Of a DNA stretch of 64,000 bases, positions 25,809 through 36,354 are shown piece after piece. Below the pieces are notes generated by a model. It saw only the letters and a program-made list of their open reading frames with translations. It had not been told where the DNA came from and did no database searches. Location of the stretch: the NCBI GenBank assembly GCA_022578605.1, contig MU394057.1, positions 496,001 to 560,000 on the forward strand, read 5' to 3'. The first letter of the stretch is position 1. Each line of letters opens with the position of its first letter. A program made the position numbers and the translations under genes. The stretch is from Camillea tinctor. Its lineage: Eukaryota > Ascomycota > Sordariomycetes > Xylariales > Xylariaceae.

Positions 25809-26949
25809 CTAATACCGTTTTTCGATAATAATCTCACCATATTTGCCCTCACGGATAGTCTCGCTTACATGGACAATGTATCTATGATATATCAGTAACG
25901 ACTCCGAAAAGCGGATTTATAGGCTTTGGAAATAACCATAACATTAGGTAGATAATGAAATATGTAACTTACCCGTGCCTTCCATCATGCTCACGGTCAA
26001 AGCCGCTCGGGCCCCATACCCTCTCCATATCGAGGCGATGCTGGCTCTTAGGCTTGCCCTCCGCGATCCGTTTCTTCTCGAAGAAAACATAGGCGGCATA
26101 AAAGACGGAGCCTGTACATCCAGCCTTGGGGCCCTTCTTGCCACGGAAGTCGTTGAGCGTCTTGGATTGGAAAGACTTGCACGTGGGCTGGTGCAGCTGG
26201 GCGAAGAGATCGCGGCAGAACTGGGCTTGGGTCAGACCTGGGGTCTTCAGGTGCGCGTTGATCTTCTTGCGGATCTCGTCGCAGGTGTCGTACACCGGGA
26301 CGGAATCGGTTTCCTCCCCGGGCAGATAGATCGCGCTGAGGTCGATAGTGGGAGCGCTGGGTTTCGCGGCGGCTCTTTTGGTGGATGTGGAAGATGTCGC
26401 AGATGCGGAGGTAGGGGCAGCTTCAGCGGCAGCGGCGGCCTCGGCAGCGGCCTCAGCTTCGATCTTCTGCCGCTTCTTCACGTCGGGCATCTTGAGCCCG
26501 GCGATCTCGCGCTGCTTGAACCACTCCCAGGCGCGGGAGTAGACGTCGCTGTTGCAGCCGTCCATGGACCCGCGCTTGCCGAGAAAAAGGCTGAGCGAGC
26601 TGGGGCTGCACCCGATGGTCCTGCAGAACTCGCTCTTCTTCATGATCCCGGAATCTACGAGCTTGTTGATGCGCGACCGCACCTGGTTGCAGGTTAGGTC
26701 GATGTACATGCCCTCGGTATCGATGTCCAGGGGCTGCTTGTACGCGGCGATGTCTTCTTCTAGGGACGACGTGCTCTTGCGCTTCCGGCTTGCTGCTGCG
26801 CGTTTGGGCGCTGAGGGAGCTAGCAGGTGGGAGTTGACGGTTGTCCCGGTGGTGGCGGCGGGGACGAACTGCACCGGAGGCGTCATAACTCCATACACGG
26901 GGCAGGGGACGGGGGTGTTCTTCACGCCTGGAGGTGGTATAACATGCAT
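25809..26949 (-). CDS. Two-repeat DUF7726-type protein, possible DNA-binding
   Basis: A 349-aa protein from exons 26949-25973 and 25881-25809 (intron 25882-25972, GTAAGT...CATAG). Without this intron the frame stops at 25969; with it the C-terminus continues in frame for 24 codons as YIVHVSETIREGKYGEIII plus four residues. Two copies of a helical module of about 65-80 residues are present, one with TCNQVRSRINKLVDSG and SEFCRTIGCSPSSLSLFLG (about 82-145), the other with TCDEIRKKINAHLKTPGL and AQFCRDL (about 218-300). They resemble the fungal DUF7726 domain, whose fold suggests a Cro-like helix-turn-helix. Between them are a Lys-rich stretch (KKRQKIEAEA) and an Ala-rich linker. No signal peptide; probably nuclear. 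Function is not known. The GC3-rich coding sequence makes long but meaningless antisense frames. Confidence 0.75.
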
Positions 26950-27946
26950 TTGGTTTACCCGGGTGCTGACATCTTGCAGTGCACCTCGCTGAACCTACTC
27001 ATAACAGTTAGAATAACTCGATTCAACTTTTAGCACGTAGTAGGCAGATATCGCGTTACCGGGTTATTCATGTTAGACATTTTGATCAAGTTTCTAGAGG
27101 CTTATATGTGTGATTGAGGACTTATAATAGGTTAGGTTATGTGAGTGGGAATAAATGGTCAACTTTTCATTTGGAATATAACTTGAGTGCTGGAGTCGTT
27201 AAGTATTGTAGGTTGGACGCGCTTTTGTTATTGTTGACCTACACGCTCAAGACATGACGTTTGTTCCCGGGATCTGAAGAATCACGGATCACTGATGTAC
27301 CAGCGCTTTACCATCGGTACCCCTGAGATGGAAGTTCTAGCGTAGACGAACTACCGGGCCTACCCCTGCAGCTCCGTTCGTAGCGAATAATCGAGATCCT
27401 ACTACCTATGCATAGAATTATCATCATGATTACCTAGTTTACTTTTCTATCTTCTTCCTACTACCTACATACCTACTATCTTATGAAGACGACCGTAATA
27501 TGCGTGAGTAGATTAAATATTAGATGTACCTATTCATTAATAGTCTACTTTTTTACTCCTTGCATATATACTACCTCCACTAAATTGCACCGAAATATAT
27601 CTACCCGGTGAAGCACTAATCGATATTTAGACTTATAAACATTTGTTGTTGATGAGATTGTATAGTCACTTTGAAGCATACAGTAGAACAATAGTATGGA
27701 TATAAATTCCGACCATGCATTTGATTCAAAAATAAGAAAATCCATTTTCTACCCCTGAATAAAAAAAAGGTATGTCTAATACCGTTCCTCCAATCCAACT
27801 CCCGATTCAAAGAGCGTCACTCGTACTTACTCGTAAAGAAACCAAACTAGGGTCCGCGGGAATCACCAGAATCCCAAGTCTAACAATACTAACATAGCCG
27901 CCACATATGTAAAACGAATCAGAAAAAGGTATACCGTTCTTATCAT
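26950..27946. other. Intergenic
   Basis: Upstream of the DUF7726-type gene and downstream of the Egh16-like gene. AT-rich from about 27400; no gene, repeat or RNA supported. Confidence 0.5.
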
Positions 27947-28950
27947 CTATCTGAAGCGGCGGTGGTGCTGCTTAACGCTCTGCTCGCCCCGCTTCTTCAT
28001 CTTCATCCGGTACGCGAGCGCACGCTTCTGCGCCGCGGGGGACATCGTGAACGCCGCCGAGCCGCCAAACGGGCCCGCGGCGGCCCCGTTGCGCACGCGC
28101 ACCACGCACACGTTATCCACGCCGGCCACGGTCGCGTCGCAGGTCATGCCCGCGGGCATCTGCACCGTGACGGGGAAATCGGTGTTGGTCGCGAGCGAGA
28201 GCCCCTGGAAGCCCAGCCCCGGCACGTCCTGCGTGACCTCGGCGTCCTGGAACGCGCTCGCGTCGGTGCCGCCCGACGTGCCGTCCACGGCTGCGGTAAG
28301 CGGCCCCGCGCCGTCCTGGTTGATCTGCCGGAAGGTCATGGTGATGGACCCGTCGTCGGCGCAGGTGGGCAGGCCGGACGTAGAGCCCTGGCCCGCGCTC
28401 GCGGCGACGTTGGTCTCGGCCGCGGTCTCAGTCTTAGTGCCGGCTTTTTTGCCGCCGCCAGTGAGGCCGGAGAAGAGGTCCGCGAGCCCTCGGCGGGTTG
28501 CAGAGATGCTGCGCTTGTTTTGGGCTTTGCTCAGGGCGCTGAGATTGTCCTCTGTGCCGGTCGATGCCGCGGAGCCGTTGTTGGTGGGAGCCGATGCCCC
28601 GCCCATGAAATTCTGGATCATGGTGGCAGCGTCGATAGGGCCGTTGCCTTGGGTTCGGCCGAGGGCACTGGCCTTTTGGGTCCCGAGCTCTCGGTCACGA
28701 ATGATGGCCGTGTCCGCTTGTGAGCCGCACTTGTTGCTGGAACAGTCGCGGGGAGTGCCGTCGGCGACTAGAAAAGCCATATTAATGTTGAAATCTTAAG
28801 GAGAAAGAATAAATCGTATTTGATATATGAAATAAGCTTACCACTTAGACCAGGCATTGTGACGCCGTTAGCTCCCTGGATCGAAGTGACAAGGCCATGA
28901 CCTTGGACACTAGCAAGGAGGGAGGCAGAGATGAGGAGTGAGTAACGCAT
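27947..28950 (-). CDS. Egh16-like secreted protein (GAS1/MAS family, DUF3129)
   Basis: A 309-aa secreted protein of the family that includes powdery-mildew Egh16 and Magnaporthe Gas1/Gas2, which are expressed in appressoria and contribute to penetration. Exons 28950-28842 and 28767-27947; intron 28768-28841. A signal peptide (about residues 1-17, LLISASLLASVQG) leads into GHGLVTSIQGANGVTMPGL, the typical mature start of the family. Then DGTPRDCSSNKCGSQADTAI, a Gly/Ala/Ser-rich variable middle with KKAGTKTETAAE, and the conserved second half with GSITMTFRQINQDGAGPLTA, FPVTVQMPAGMTC and VCVVRVRNGAAAGPFGG. The end is Arg/Lys/His-rich. The molecular activity of the family is not established. It lies between other secreted-protein genes. 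Confidence 0.9.
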
Positions 28951-30472
28951 TTTTATAGGATATTAGGTATCTAGTGAGATATGTAGCAAATGATAATTAA
29001 AGAAGTGTAAACACAAATGCCACCGGGGCGATCTTTAGGATAAGTAAGAAAAATAGGAATTATGTCGGGAGCTCTTGACGCCTGGCGAAGATACCGAATG
29101 TCTGAATTAGCCTTGCTGGTGTTTGGTGATGGAAGCGAGAAAGCCGTGATATTCATGTTGCCATCGCCGGGTTTTATATACCTAAGCATCTCGCATGCTT
29201 CCTCGAGTCTAGCGATAATACTCATATTCACAAGAACTAGACTTAGACTTAGAGACTAGCGGATGGGATAATGAAGCAGCCTTGGCACCGTCAAAATCGG
29301 TCTTTTGAGCTTCGTCTGATGTTTCCGAGACGAGCGACAAAACAACGAGAGGCATTTGCGCAGCCAATCGCATTTTTGAACGAGGTCCTCCACCCCCTGC
29401 GAAGTCGAAGTCCTCGCGCTGAGATCATTATGCTGTCCAACTCAGAACCTAGCGAAGAAAAATATCAAAATCAGTTATGTCAGTTAAAGCGCTTCCAAAC
29501 CCATGCAGCCACGATATTCCCTATACCGGCAGCGTAGATTTCAACTGCCACATGCGGAAGGGTGGATACGGCGCTGAGGCTCTCGAGGCGCAGCAGCCGG
29601 CAGCACAAGCTGCGAGACAGGGGTTCAAACAGACCCCTGATATCCCTCGCGAGCGCCAGGGTCTTATAACTGAAACGGGTTAGTTGTTCGGTGGTAGACA
29701 CTGGCTTAATAGCCTTTGTTGCTATAAGCCCGTTCATAGGACCTGTTTCCCTCATTCGTAGGTGAGGTTGGAGGTTGCGCTTAAGCGCCAGAGCGTTGTC
29801 TCCTGTGCCGGCCGGCAGGTCTTGTTTCCGTAGTTGACCTTTTTTAATTGCTCGCGATATGGCGATCAAAGTTTCTAAGATCGACAACAGGAAGATCGTG
29901 GGGCTGCAGATGATCATCTAGGATCCCGATCTCCCGCCAGAATTGTCCGTGTGGGATATACCCCATCACACCAATTTTCTATAGACTTACGACCCACCGT
30001 TTTGTCAAGGTGTTTGGAGATCTACGATGGTGCTGCAAACCCTAAGTTCTTCTCGGGAAATAGTACCGAGAAATCGGGGCTGGTCTGTCTAGAGAGGGCC
30101 CGGGAGGCTGCACGTTTGAAGTATGATACAGGAGGTGAATTTGCCCAAGCCAATCGCAAGAGCTTCTAGAAGGGGATCTTAATGGGTGACATTATACCAA
30201 CAGCTATAAGTATGTTAAACACCATTTGGGGATGGTGAAACTTGTCGAGAGGCGAGGTTCACTCAACATCAATATATCAAAGCAACACTTAGACATCAAG
30301 ACCAAAACCTATCCCGCACATGGCCGCATTGTGTGCTAAGATGGGTTGTGATAAATACGCGCATACAATCATATACCACATGCCATGACAAGTCTCCATA
30401 TATGACTGTATAAATAAATATATGTACTATAGAATTAGTAAGAGTATGCAGTAATAGGCCTGATACCATCCA
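28951..30472. other. Intergenic with unassigned open frames
   Basis: Besides the Egh16-like promoter it holds an ATG-started frame of 145 codons on the minus strand (29480-29917). That frame has helix-forming composition but matches nothing I know and lacks a supporting gene model. No repeat ends seen. Confidence 0.45.
29174..29180 (-). promoter_or_regulatory. Possible TATA box of the Egh16-like gene
   Basis: TATATAA on the minus strand, 224 nt upstream of the ATG at 28950. The longer distance would imply a leader of about 190 nt. Confidence 0.35.
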
Positions 30473-32921
30473 CTAGAGGTAACTCCTAAACACTGCAATG
30501 GTGTCAATGAAACCATTGAGGTTATCCACAGCATCCGCATAGTCCTCCCCATCGGCATCGACCATATACGTCGTTCCGATAGTGCCTAGACTGTATATAG
30601 AAACGTTGCTGTCCTGCACGCTAAATATCGAGGTCTGGCAGTCCACGGTGCTATCAGTCTGCGAGCACGAAACGTTGTAATTGTTAAAGAAGCTATACAA
30701 CCCCGCCCCGTACACGAGAATGCCCTCACTGTCAACCACGCTCAAACCCAAGCCACGGTCCCCTGGGGAGAACACCGGGTCGTGAAGCGCAGCTACTGGA
30801 GGGAATGGGATCGTCGCGTCGGGGTTGGGCTGGTAGTAGGCCGTTTCAGTTTGGATCTGCCCCATCACGACATCCTTCGTGCCGACGAGCCGGTACCCGT
30901 AAAGCGAGTGGTGCTCGACGCCTGTGCCGTACAGCCAGATGCCGCCAGCAGTGCTCTCGATAAGCAGACCGCGCCCGGCGTAGATCGTGATCTGCGTCAG
31001 GTTCCTGTCCTCAATGTCGTGGTCCGCGACCCAAAGCCAGCAGTTCTCTGCGTACAAGCCTGAGGCCGGCGGCGTGACGTGCATGCTCATGAAGGCACCT
31101 ATGCATTGCTCATCGATATTCTGCTGTCCAATTTCGGTCTCGGGCGTCTTCTCGCACTCGGCAACCGTCAACTGGGAGCCTGCGAATCCACCGATGCGGG
31201 TGTGCACTTCCCATATGCCACTGGGTTGCAGCCCAGGCCAAGACGCGAGGTTATACTCGATGAGGATCGCTCCGGCTTGAGCCCCCTGAGTACTGACAAT
31301 CATGTCAGACCACTCAATGCGCCCTATCTCACCGGGAAGCCCGACTTGCACGACCGGCTTCGGGGCGTTCATATCGGCAAAGTACTCGCCGCTCGACATG
31401 ATTACCGGGAGAGCTTCGCCAACAATTCGAGAGCCGGGCGGAATGTATACGGTGCTAGTGACTCTATAATACCCAGAATCGAAGAAAACCACCCGACCGG
31501 AAGCGGCTGCTAGAACTAGGGCTCTGTTGATAGCCTCGGTGTCGTCGGTCTTGCCATCCCCTTTCGCGCCTGCAGAACGGATACTGAGGAATTGGAAAGC
31601 TGGCAAGTCTTCGTATTTTGGCTTCGAACTTGTATAGAATTTCGAATCCACTGTAAGAGATTCCGGTCGCTGGTTTGGGGTCATGCTGCCCTGAAATACT
31701 GTCTTCTCATGATCTTCCGTGAAGTAGCTGTGTCCCTGACCCCAGGCTTCTATAATCGTCGGCTCGGTTGCCCCAGATAGCAGAGTCGTGTTCTTTGCCC
31801 CGAGGACGGCAACCTGCACATTTTCTAGCGCAACGTTCTCGAGTATTAGACTGCCTCCCGAGTCGGGCAAAGATGAACCATTTCGCGCAGTAACCACTCC
31901 GATCGGTGTGTTCTTGATCTCGCTGTCGATGAATACCACCGCTCCTACCGTTTGCGCACCTGTCCCATCCGTCGATGACATGTTCAGACCGACCTTACAG
32001 TTATTGATGCTGATCCCTTGATAAGTCCAGCTCCAGTCCCAAAACAGGTTGATCGCCGTATTCACATTTTCGAAAGTTAAGTTCCGACTAGTGAACTGCC
32101 TGGAGAATTATGTTAACCACCATTTCAACTCTCAGCTCAGATCGAACCTACTGGTTGCCAACGTTCAACCCATATCTGCCACCATGGAAAACCAAATCGG
32201 AGAAGAAGCCTCCGGAGCCCTCCGCAATAAACATCCCCGAATGCATATTGTCCGGGTTAGTGGACATCTTAAAAACAATATTCTGGAGCGAAGTCGCTTG
32301 GGAAACCGTCCAGTGGATTGCGGAAAGCTCCACTGACGGAGCCACGTCGGTGGTGTCAATGACGAGGTTCTTCATCTGCCGGAAGAACACATTGGTAGAG
32401 CCCCAACCACTGCCGCCCGAGGGTGGCGAATGGTTGGCATCATACACGGAGCCAGACGTGAAGTTCCTGGTGGCCTTAATGACAGGCATGCAATTAGGGT
32501 TTCCGATGGTCATGGTATAATAATAGTCAACGAGCGTGTCCGATACTAAGTACGTGCCGCTGGGGAAGTACACAATGGCGGGAGTGACAGTCGTAGAAGC
32601 GCAGTCGGAACCGGGAGCACATCTCCCACCCGTGCTGATGGCTCTCTGAATCGCCTTCGTGTCATCCGTCTTTCCATCTCCCTTGGCGCCGAACTCTTTC
32701 ACGTTACGGAAAACTTGATACTGGTCCGGGTTGGGGTTAAACGCAGCTATACCCTGTCTTTTCACGTCCTCCAGCCAGTATGCGCATTCTGAAGGTGAAG
32801 AATACGACCCGTTGACGGGGTATGGAGATGCCAGAGAGTGTAATGTTGGTATGTCCAGCGCTCTTGGAAGCACAGTCGCAGAGGTGAAAGCAAAGAGTGG
32901 GATTACGCCTAGTAACTTCAT
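30473..32921 (-). CDS. Secreted GH55 beta-1,3-glucanase, copy 2
   Basis: A 798-aa extracellular glucanase from two exons, 32921-32152 and 32099-30473, with a 52-nt intron (32100-32151). A signal peptide occupies about residues 1-16 (LGVIPLFAFTSAT). Both beta-helix halves carry the family strand motif: NVKEFGAKGDGKTDDTKAI near residue 72 and RSAGAKGDGKTDDTEAINRA in the second half. Other marks are SGMFIAEGSGGFFSDLVFHG, IPPGSRIVGEALPVI, YAENCWLWVADHDIED and YGTGVEHHSLYGYRLVG. The gene has one intron where copy 1 has seven, and it shows little direct identity with copy 1 outside the motifs, so the pair is not a recent tandem duplication. It fits the broader fungal GH55 exo/endo-beta-1,3-glucanase set. 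It is co-oriented with the Egh16-like gene. Confidence 0.92.
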
Positions 32922-34026
32922 GATGAAAATGAATGACGTTGGCTAAAGCCAAGAATATCCCAACTGAAGGAGTGAATAAGGAGAAATTATCAACATTAGG
33001 CAGAAGGGAAAGAGTTGAGGATTAAGACATGGTGTGTTTATAGTCTTACCTGCTATGTAATATAAGACGATGTCATTAGATTTAAAGGTTGGCACGCGCA
33101 GATTAGACTAAGCTGGGATATTGATGGACTGCCTTGTCGCGTTTTACGGCGCAGCATTAGAGACTCTAACTGGCCCAAAAGCTTGTCCAGAGGCGTTGTG
33201 GGAAAACCGCCCCAGTGGAATCCGACGGAGATGGTTTTAAGATATACCATTTTCTCTAAAAGGGATCTCCCTACGACCAAATGCATTCCCTCCTCCACGA
33301 GAGCCACGGTTACTGGACGCAAATCCCCCACGATGGGGACGCTAGATGAGGATGATGGCGAGGGGCTTGATCCAAAGGGGAATGCTTAATAGTCAGTCTT
33401 ACACCCCATGTCGATCTCAATATGAGCCACTCAGCTTCCGTACGTCCCGCCAAACACACAGCTTTACTCTAGTGAAATTTATACTGGGGAGAAGCTCAAC
33501 GCCACGCCAATAAGACCTTGTTGGTTGTTATGTCAGGGCTGCGAAAAAAAAAATCCCAAGCAGTAGTGTGGTAGCCCTAACAGTGGGTAGGCATGCCCAA
33601 GCTGTTGTTGGAATGCACAGATGTATACATGTAAGCACGATATACGAAAATAGATATAACCTACAGACATTCGGAAGATCCGGCAAATCATTTTACACAT
33701 TCTGGGGTTGACTCGCAGAATATTACGAGATGCCATTTTGTCACACGTTGGAAAGCATAGACATTAGACCACGTCAATCCCCCGGTTCGCTCGTATAATC
33801 GTCAGATATTGTCTTAGTAGTGAGCCGCTGAAAGCCTTGGTTTTTTTCTCTCTCCCTTACACGAATTATACGCATTGACTTGCGCATCCCAACTAACCCA
33901 ATAGGCAAGTCTTCTCTCAATTCGTCTCTAGGAGACACTCTCTAGATAAGAACTCTAGCATATAGATAAAACCTCTAGTATATCCCTTACACACAAGCTA
34001 ACAACACCATGCCGCTCCTACGTCAG
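32922..34026. other. Intergenic
   Basis: Promoter of the second GH55 gene and 3' flank of the membrane-protein gene. No supported gene. Confidence 0.5.
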
Positions 34027-34850
34027 TCAATGATGCCATTGCTCCGCTTCGTAGTGTACGGCGTCTTGATATACCTGCTCGATAAACGCGTCCCATTCTG
34101 CGGTTCCGGGGGGTGGTGCCGATTCGAGGGCCGCGTTGACCTGGCGTAGGGAAAGGGGAAACGGCCCCCCTCCTGTTACTTGGTCAGTATATACAATGTC
34201 AAGATCACCACAAGGTGTTCGCAACTCCGTACCTCCTGCCATTCCATGCATCTTGCGCAGATCTTCGAGCATTCTTGCGCGCCTGTCGTATTTCCTCGCC
34301 ATGCGCTCCTCCTCCTTGTATTCTTGCCACATGTTGTAGAACACGCCCTGGTACTCGTTGAGGCTTACGAGTTGGTGGCGTAGCTTGACAAGCTGGTCTA
34401 GGATGAACATGCCAAGGCAGATGATAACCAGCGTGGAGGTCCAAAAGAATAATTTCTTCGTGTTGTCCTTGATCGTATCGACCTAACAGTAGCAATTATA
34501 TTAGCCCGGCCCCTGTTTGGTATGTGCCACGCCTGTAGGAAATAAACTTACGGTGTCTTTCACCTCTACTGCGAATTCTAGCGCAGATTGCACGACGGTG
34601 ACAAATTGCCCCTCAAGGGCCTTCGCCTGGGTTACGATGCCATTTTCAAGGTCTTGAGACCCCATGATGGCCTTTGCTGTTTTGTCAAGATCTCGGGATG
34701 CGCGGAGCGATCCACGTTGATAGGTATAGTGTTTGGACCTCGTGACAGGTACTTTCCTACAACGGTCTATTAAACATCGTAGCAATCTGGTATAACATGA
34801 TCGTGCAGGACAGTCAATTCAATCTCTCCAGTAGCCTTAACAAAGAACAT
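34027..34850 (-). CDS. Small single-pass membrane protein, unidentified; 5' part possibly broken
   Basis: The secure part runs from ATG 34665 to 34552, intron 34483-34551 (GTAAGT...TGTTAG), then 34482-34027, giving 189 aa. It has a helical N-terminus (DTVDTIKDNTKKLFFW across the splice), one membrane segment (FFWTSTLVIICLGMFIL), then a charged, coiled-coil-like region (WQEYKEEERMARKYDRRARM). I do not recognise it. Upstream, a frame starting at ATG 34848-34850 (MFFVKATGEIELTVLHDH) looks equally coding and continues as GKYLSRGPNTIPINVDRSA. It is interrupted by adjacent TAA TAG stops at about 34770-34775 and is in a different frame from the secure part. No legal intron of normal size joins them cleanly. 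So either the gene starts at 34665, or this is a longer gene damaged by stops and a frameshift. Confidence 0.5.
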
Positions 34851-36354
34851 CTTGTGTTGACGTTCCCGTTCTGGGGCTGAACTGGGGACCTTGTTAGACA
34901 AAGGGGCTCACCAACAGTGTTGCTCAATGCACTAGGTTAGGTTATGATAAGACTTACTATCCGCTTTCAGCCAAATTGAAATCCAGGTATATAGGTCCTA
35001 CCGCGTCTCCTTGGGGAAAAGAAGAAAGGAAGCAGCCTCCTAGGTAATTAATGTACAAAGTACAACTCTAGATTCTTCGTATATAGCTTACAGGAAGACG
35101 GTGATATAATCCACAACCCCTAATTTGCCTTAGGATTTCTCAAGAACCTGATAACTACTAGCTAGCCCCAGGTGGCAAAGAAAAATTGCTGTAGATTGAA
35201 AATTTCTTCTTCTATGTATTTGATGCCTAGGTACCTAAGTACTACTCTAGACAAAGCAGGAAATAGAAGCTGGAGAATCTCCAGAAGATGCTACGTCACT
35301 ATATAATAAATACTAGCTAAGGCTCCTACTACCTCTCAATAATTCACCTGTCCAAGCAGAAAGATTGACTTTGCATATATGTACAAGATTTCTTTCTCTT
35401 TTCTCCTTTCTTTCCCTTTCACTTTTATTTTATTGGTGTTAAGTAACTTAAGGATGCCACTGTAAATCGATTCTTCCTAAAGTATATAAATATAAGCACG
35501 TTGAACTGTATGTGCCTCATGTAATTAATATACCAAGTATTCACGTTATTCTTAGCCCGTATCATATTCCCAAGGCAATAGGGATCCGCAAAGGAAAGCG
35601 TAAAGGAGATGGATAGATAGAGATAGTTCTCTTTGAGAGTTTTCTTGGGTAGACTACCCCTACTTTATTATTTGCAGTTAGCTATGACCTTGAAATCGTC
35701 ATATCCTTGATACGGGTTTAGCAAGTCCGTAGCAGTATGCTTTGATCCTGGATTCACAACCAAGGCCTCCATTATCATGGCCGCAAAACAGAAAGTCCGC
35801 GGGGATTTTTATAATGTGGCCTCCGAGGCCAGTAAGCAAGTTTATTATAGCAACAGACTCCAGTAGTAGTCTATGGGTATCTCGGCAAAATTGTCACTAA
35901 CCAGCCAACCAAACCAGCATGCCAACCTATGCTATGCATCAAAATGCAAAAAGTACAGTACAGGCCTTGGGTATAAATGGAGGGAGGTGTCACGACCAAA
36001 TAGTATCACGCCAGCATCATCAAATCCATCCGCCCCTGTCTTTTGTTTGGCAAAACAACCTTAACGAAAAATACGCAACCCTTTGAGCCGTGTTCTCCCC
36101 CTGTAGAAAAGAATCTACCTATGCACACTGCTCAGACTTCCATAATGCTTCAACCAGTTTATGTCATCGGCGTCTTTGGCCCGTTCAGGTTCCTTTTTTT
36201 TTGTGTTTTTCTTTTTGTTTTGTTTTGTTGGTGCAATGGAATAAAAAAAAAACTAGTAGCAGCCACTGGTCTTCCAACTAATCCTCAAACAATTCCGGAT
36301 TATACTATCATATATAATATCTTCTCCGAAGATATTATCCCCGAATGTGGCACT
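34851..36354. other. AT-rich intergenic region
   Basis: Contains scattered TACCTA/TAGGTA short motifs common throughout the window, a small palindrome (CTGGAGAATCTCCAG at 35270-35284) and T-rich runs near 36188-36230. No gene seen. Confidence 0.5.

Noticed and set aside
25975..26697. 240-codon plus-strand frame over the DUF7726-type gene
   Set aside because: Low-complexity Gly/Leu/Ala translation opposite a coherent two-repeat protein.
27962..28799. Two plus-strand frames of about 250 codons over the Egh16-like gene
   Set aside because: Shadows caused by high GC3; Arg/His/Gly-rich without recognisable content.
29480..29917. 145-codon minus-strand frame with ATG, briefly considered as a fungal STAND N-terminal helical domain
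   Set aside because: Resemblance is only in general helical composition; no motif or second exon supports it.
34588..34773. Plus-strand 61-codon frame inside the membrane-protein gene
   Set aside because: Antisense shadow without independent support.
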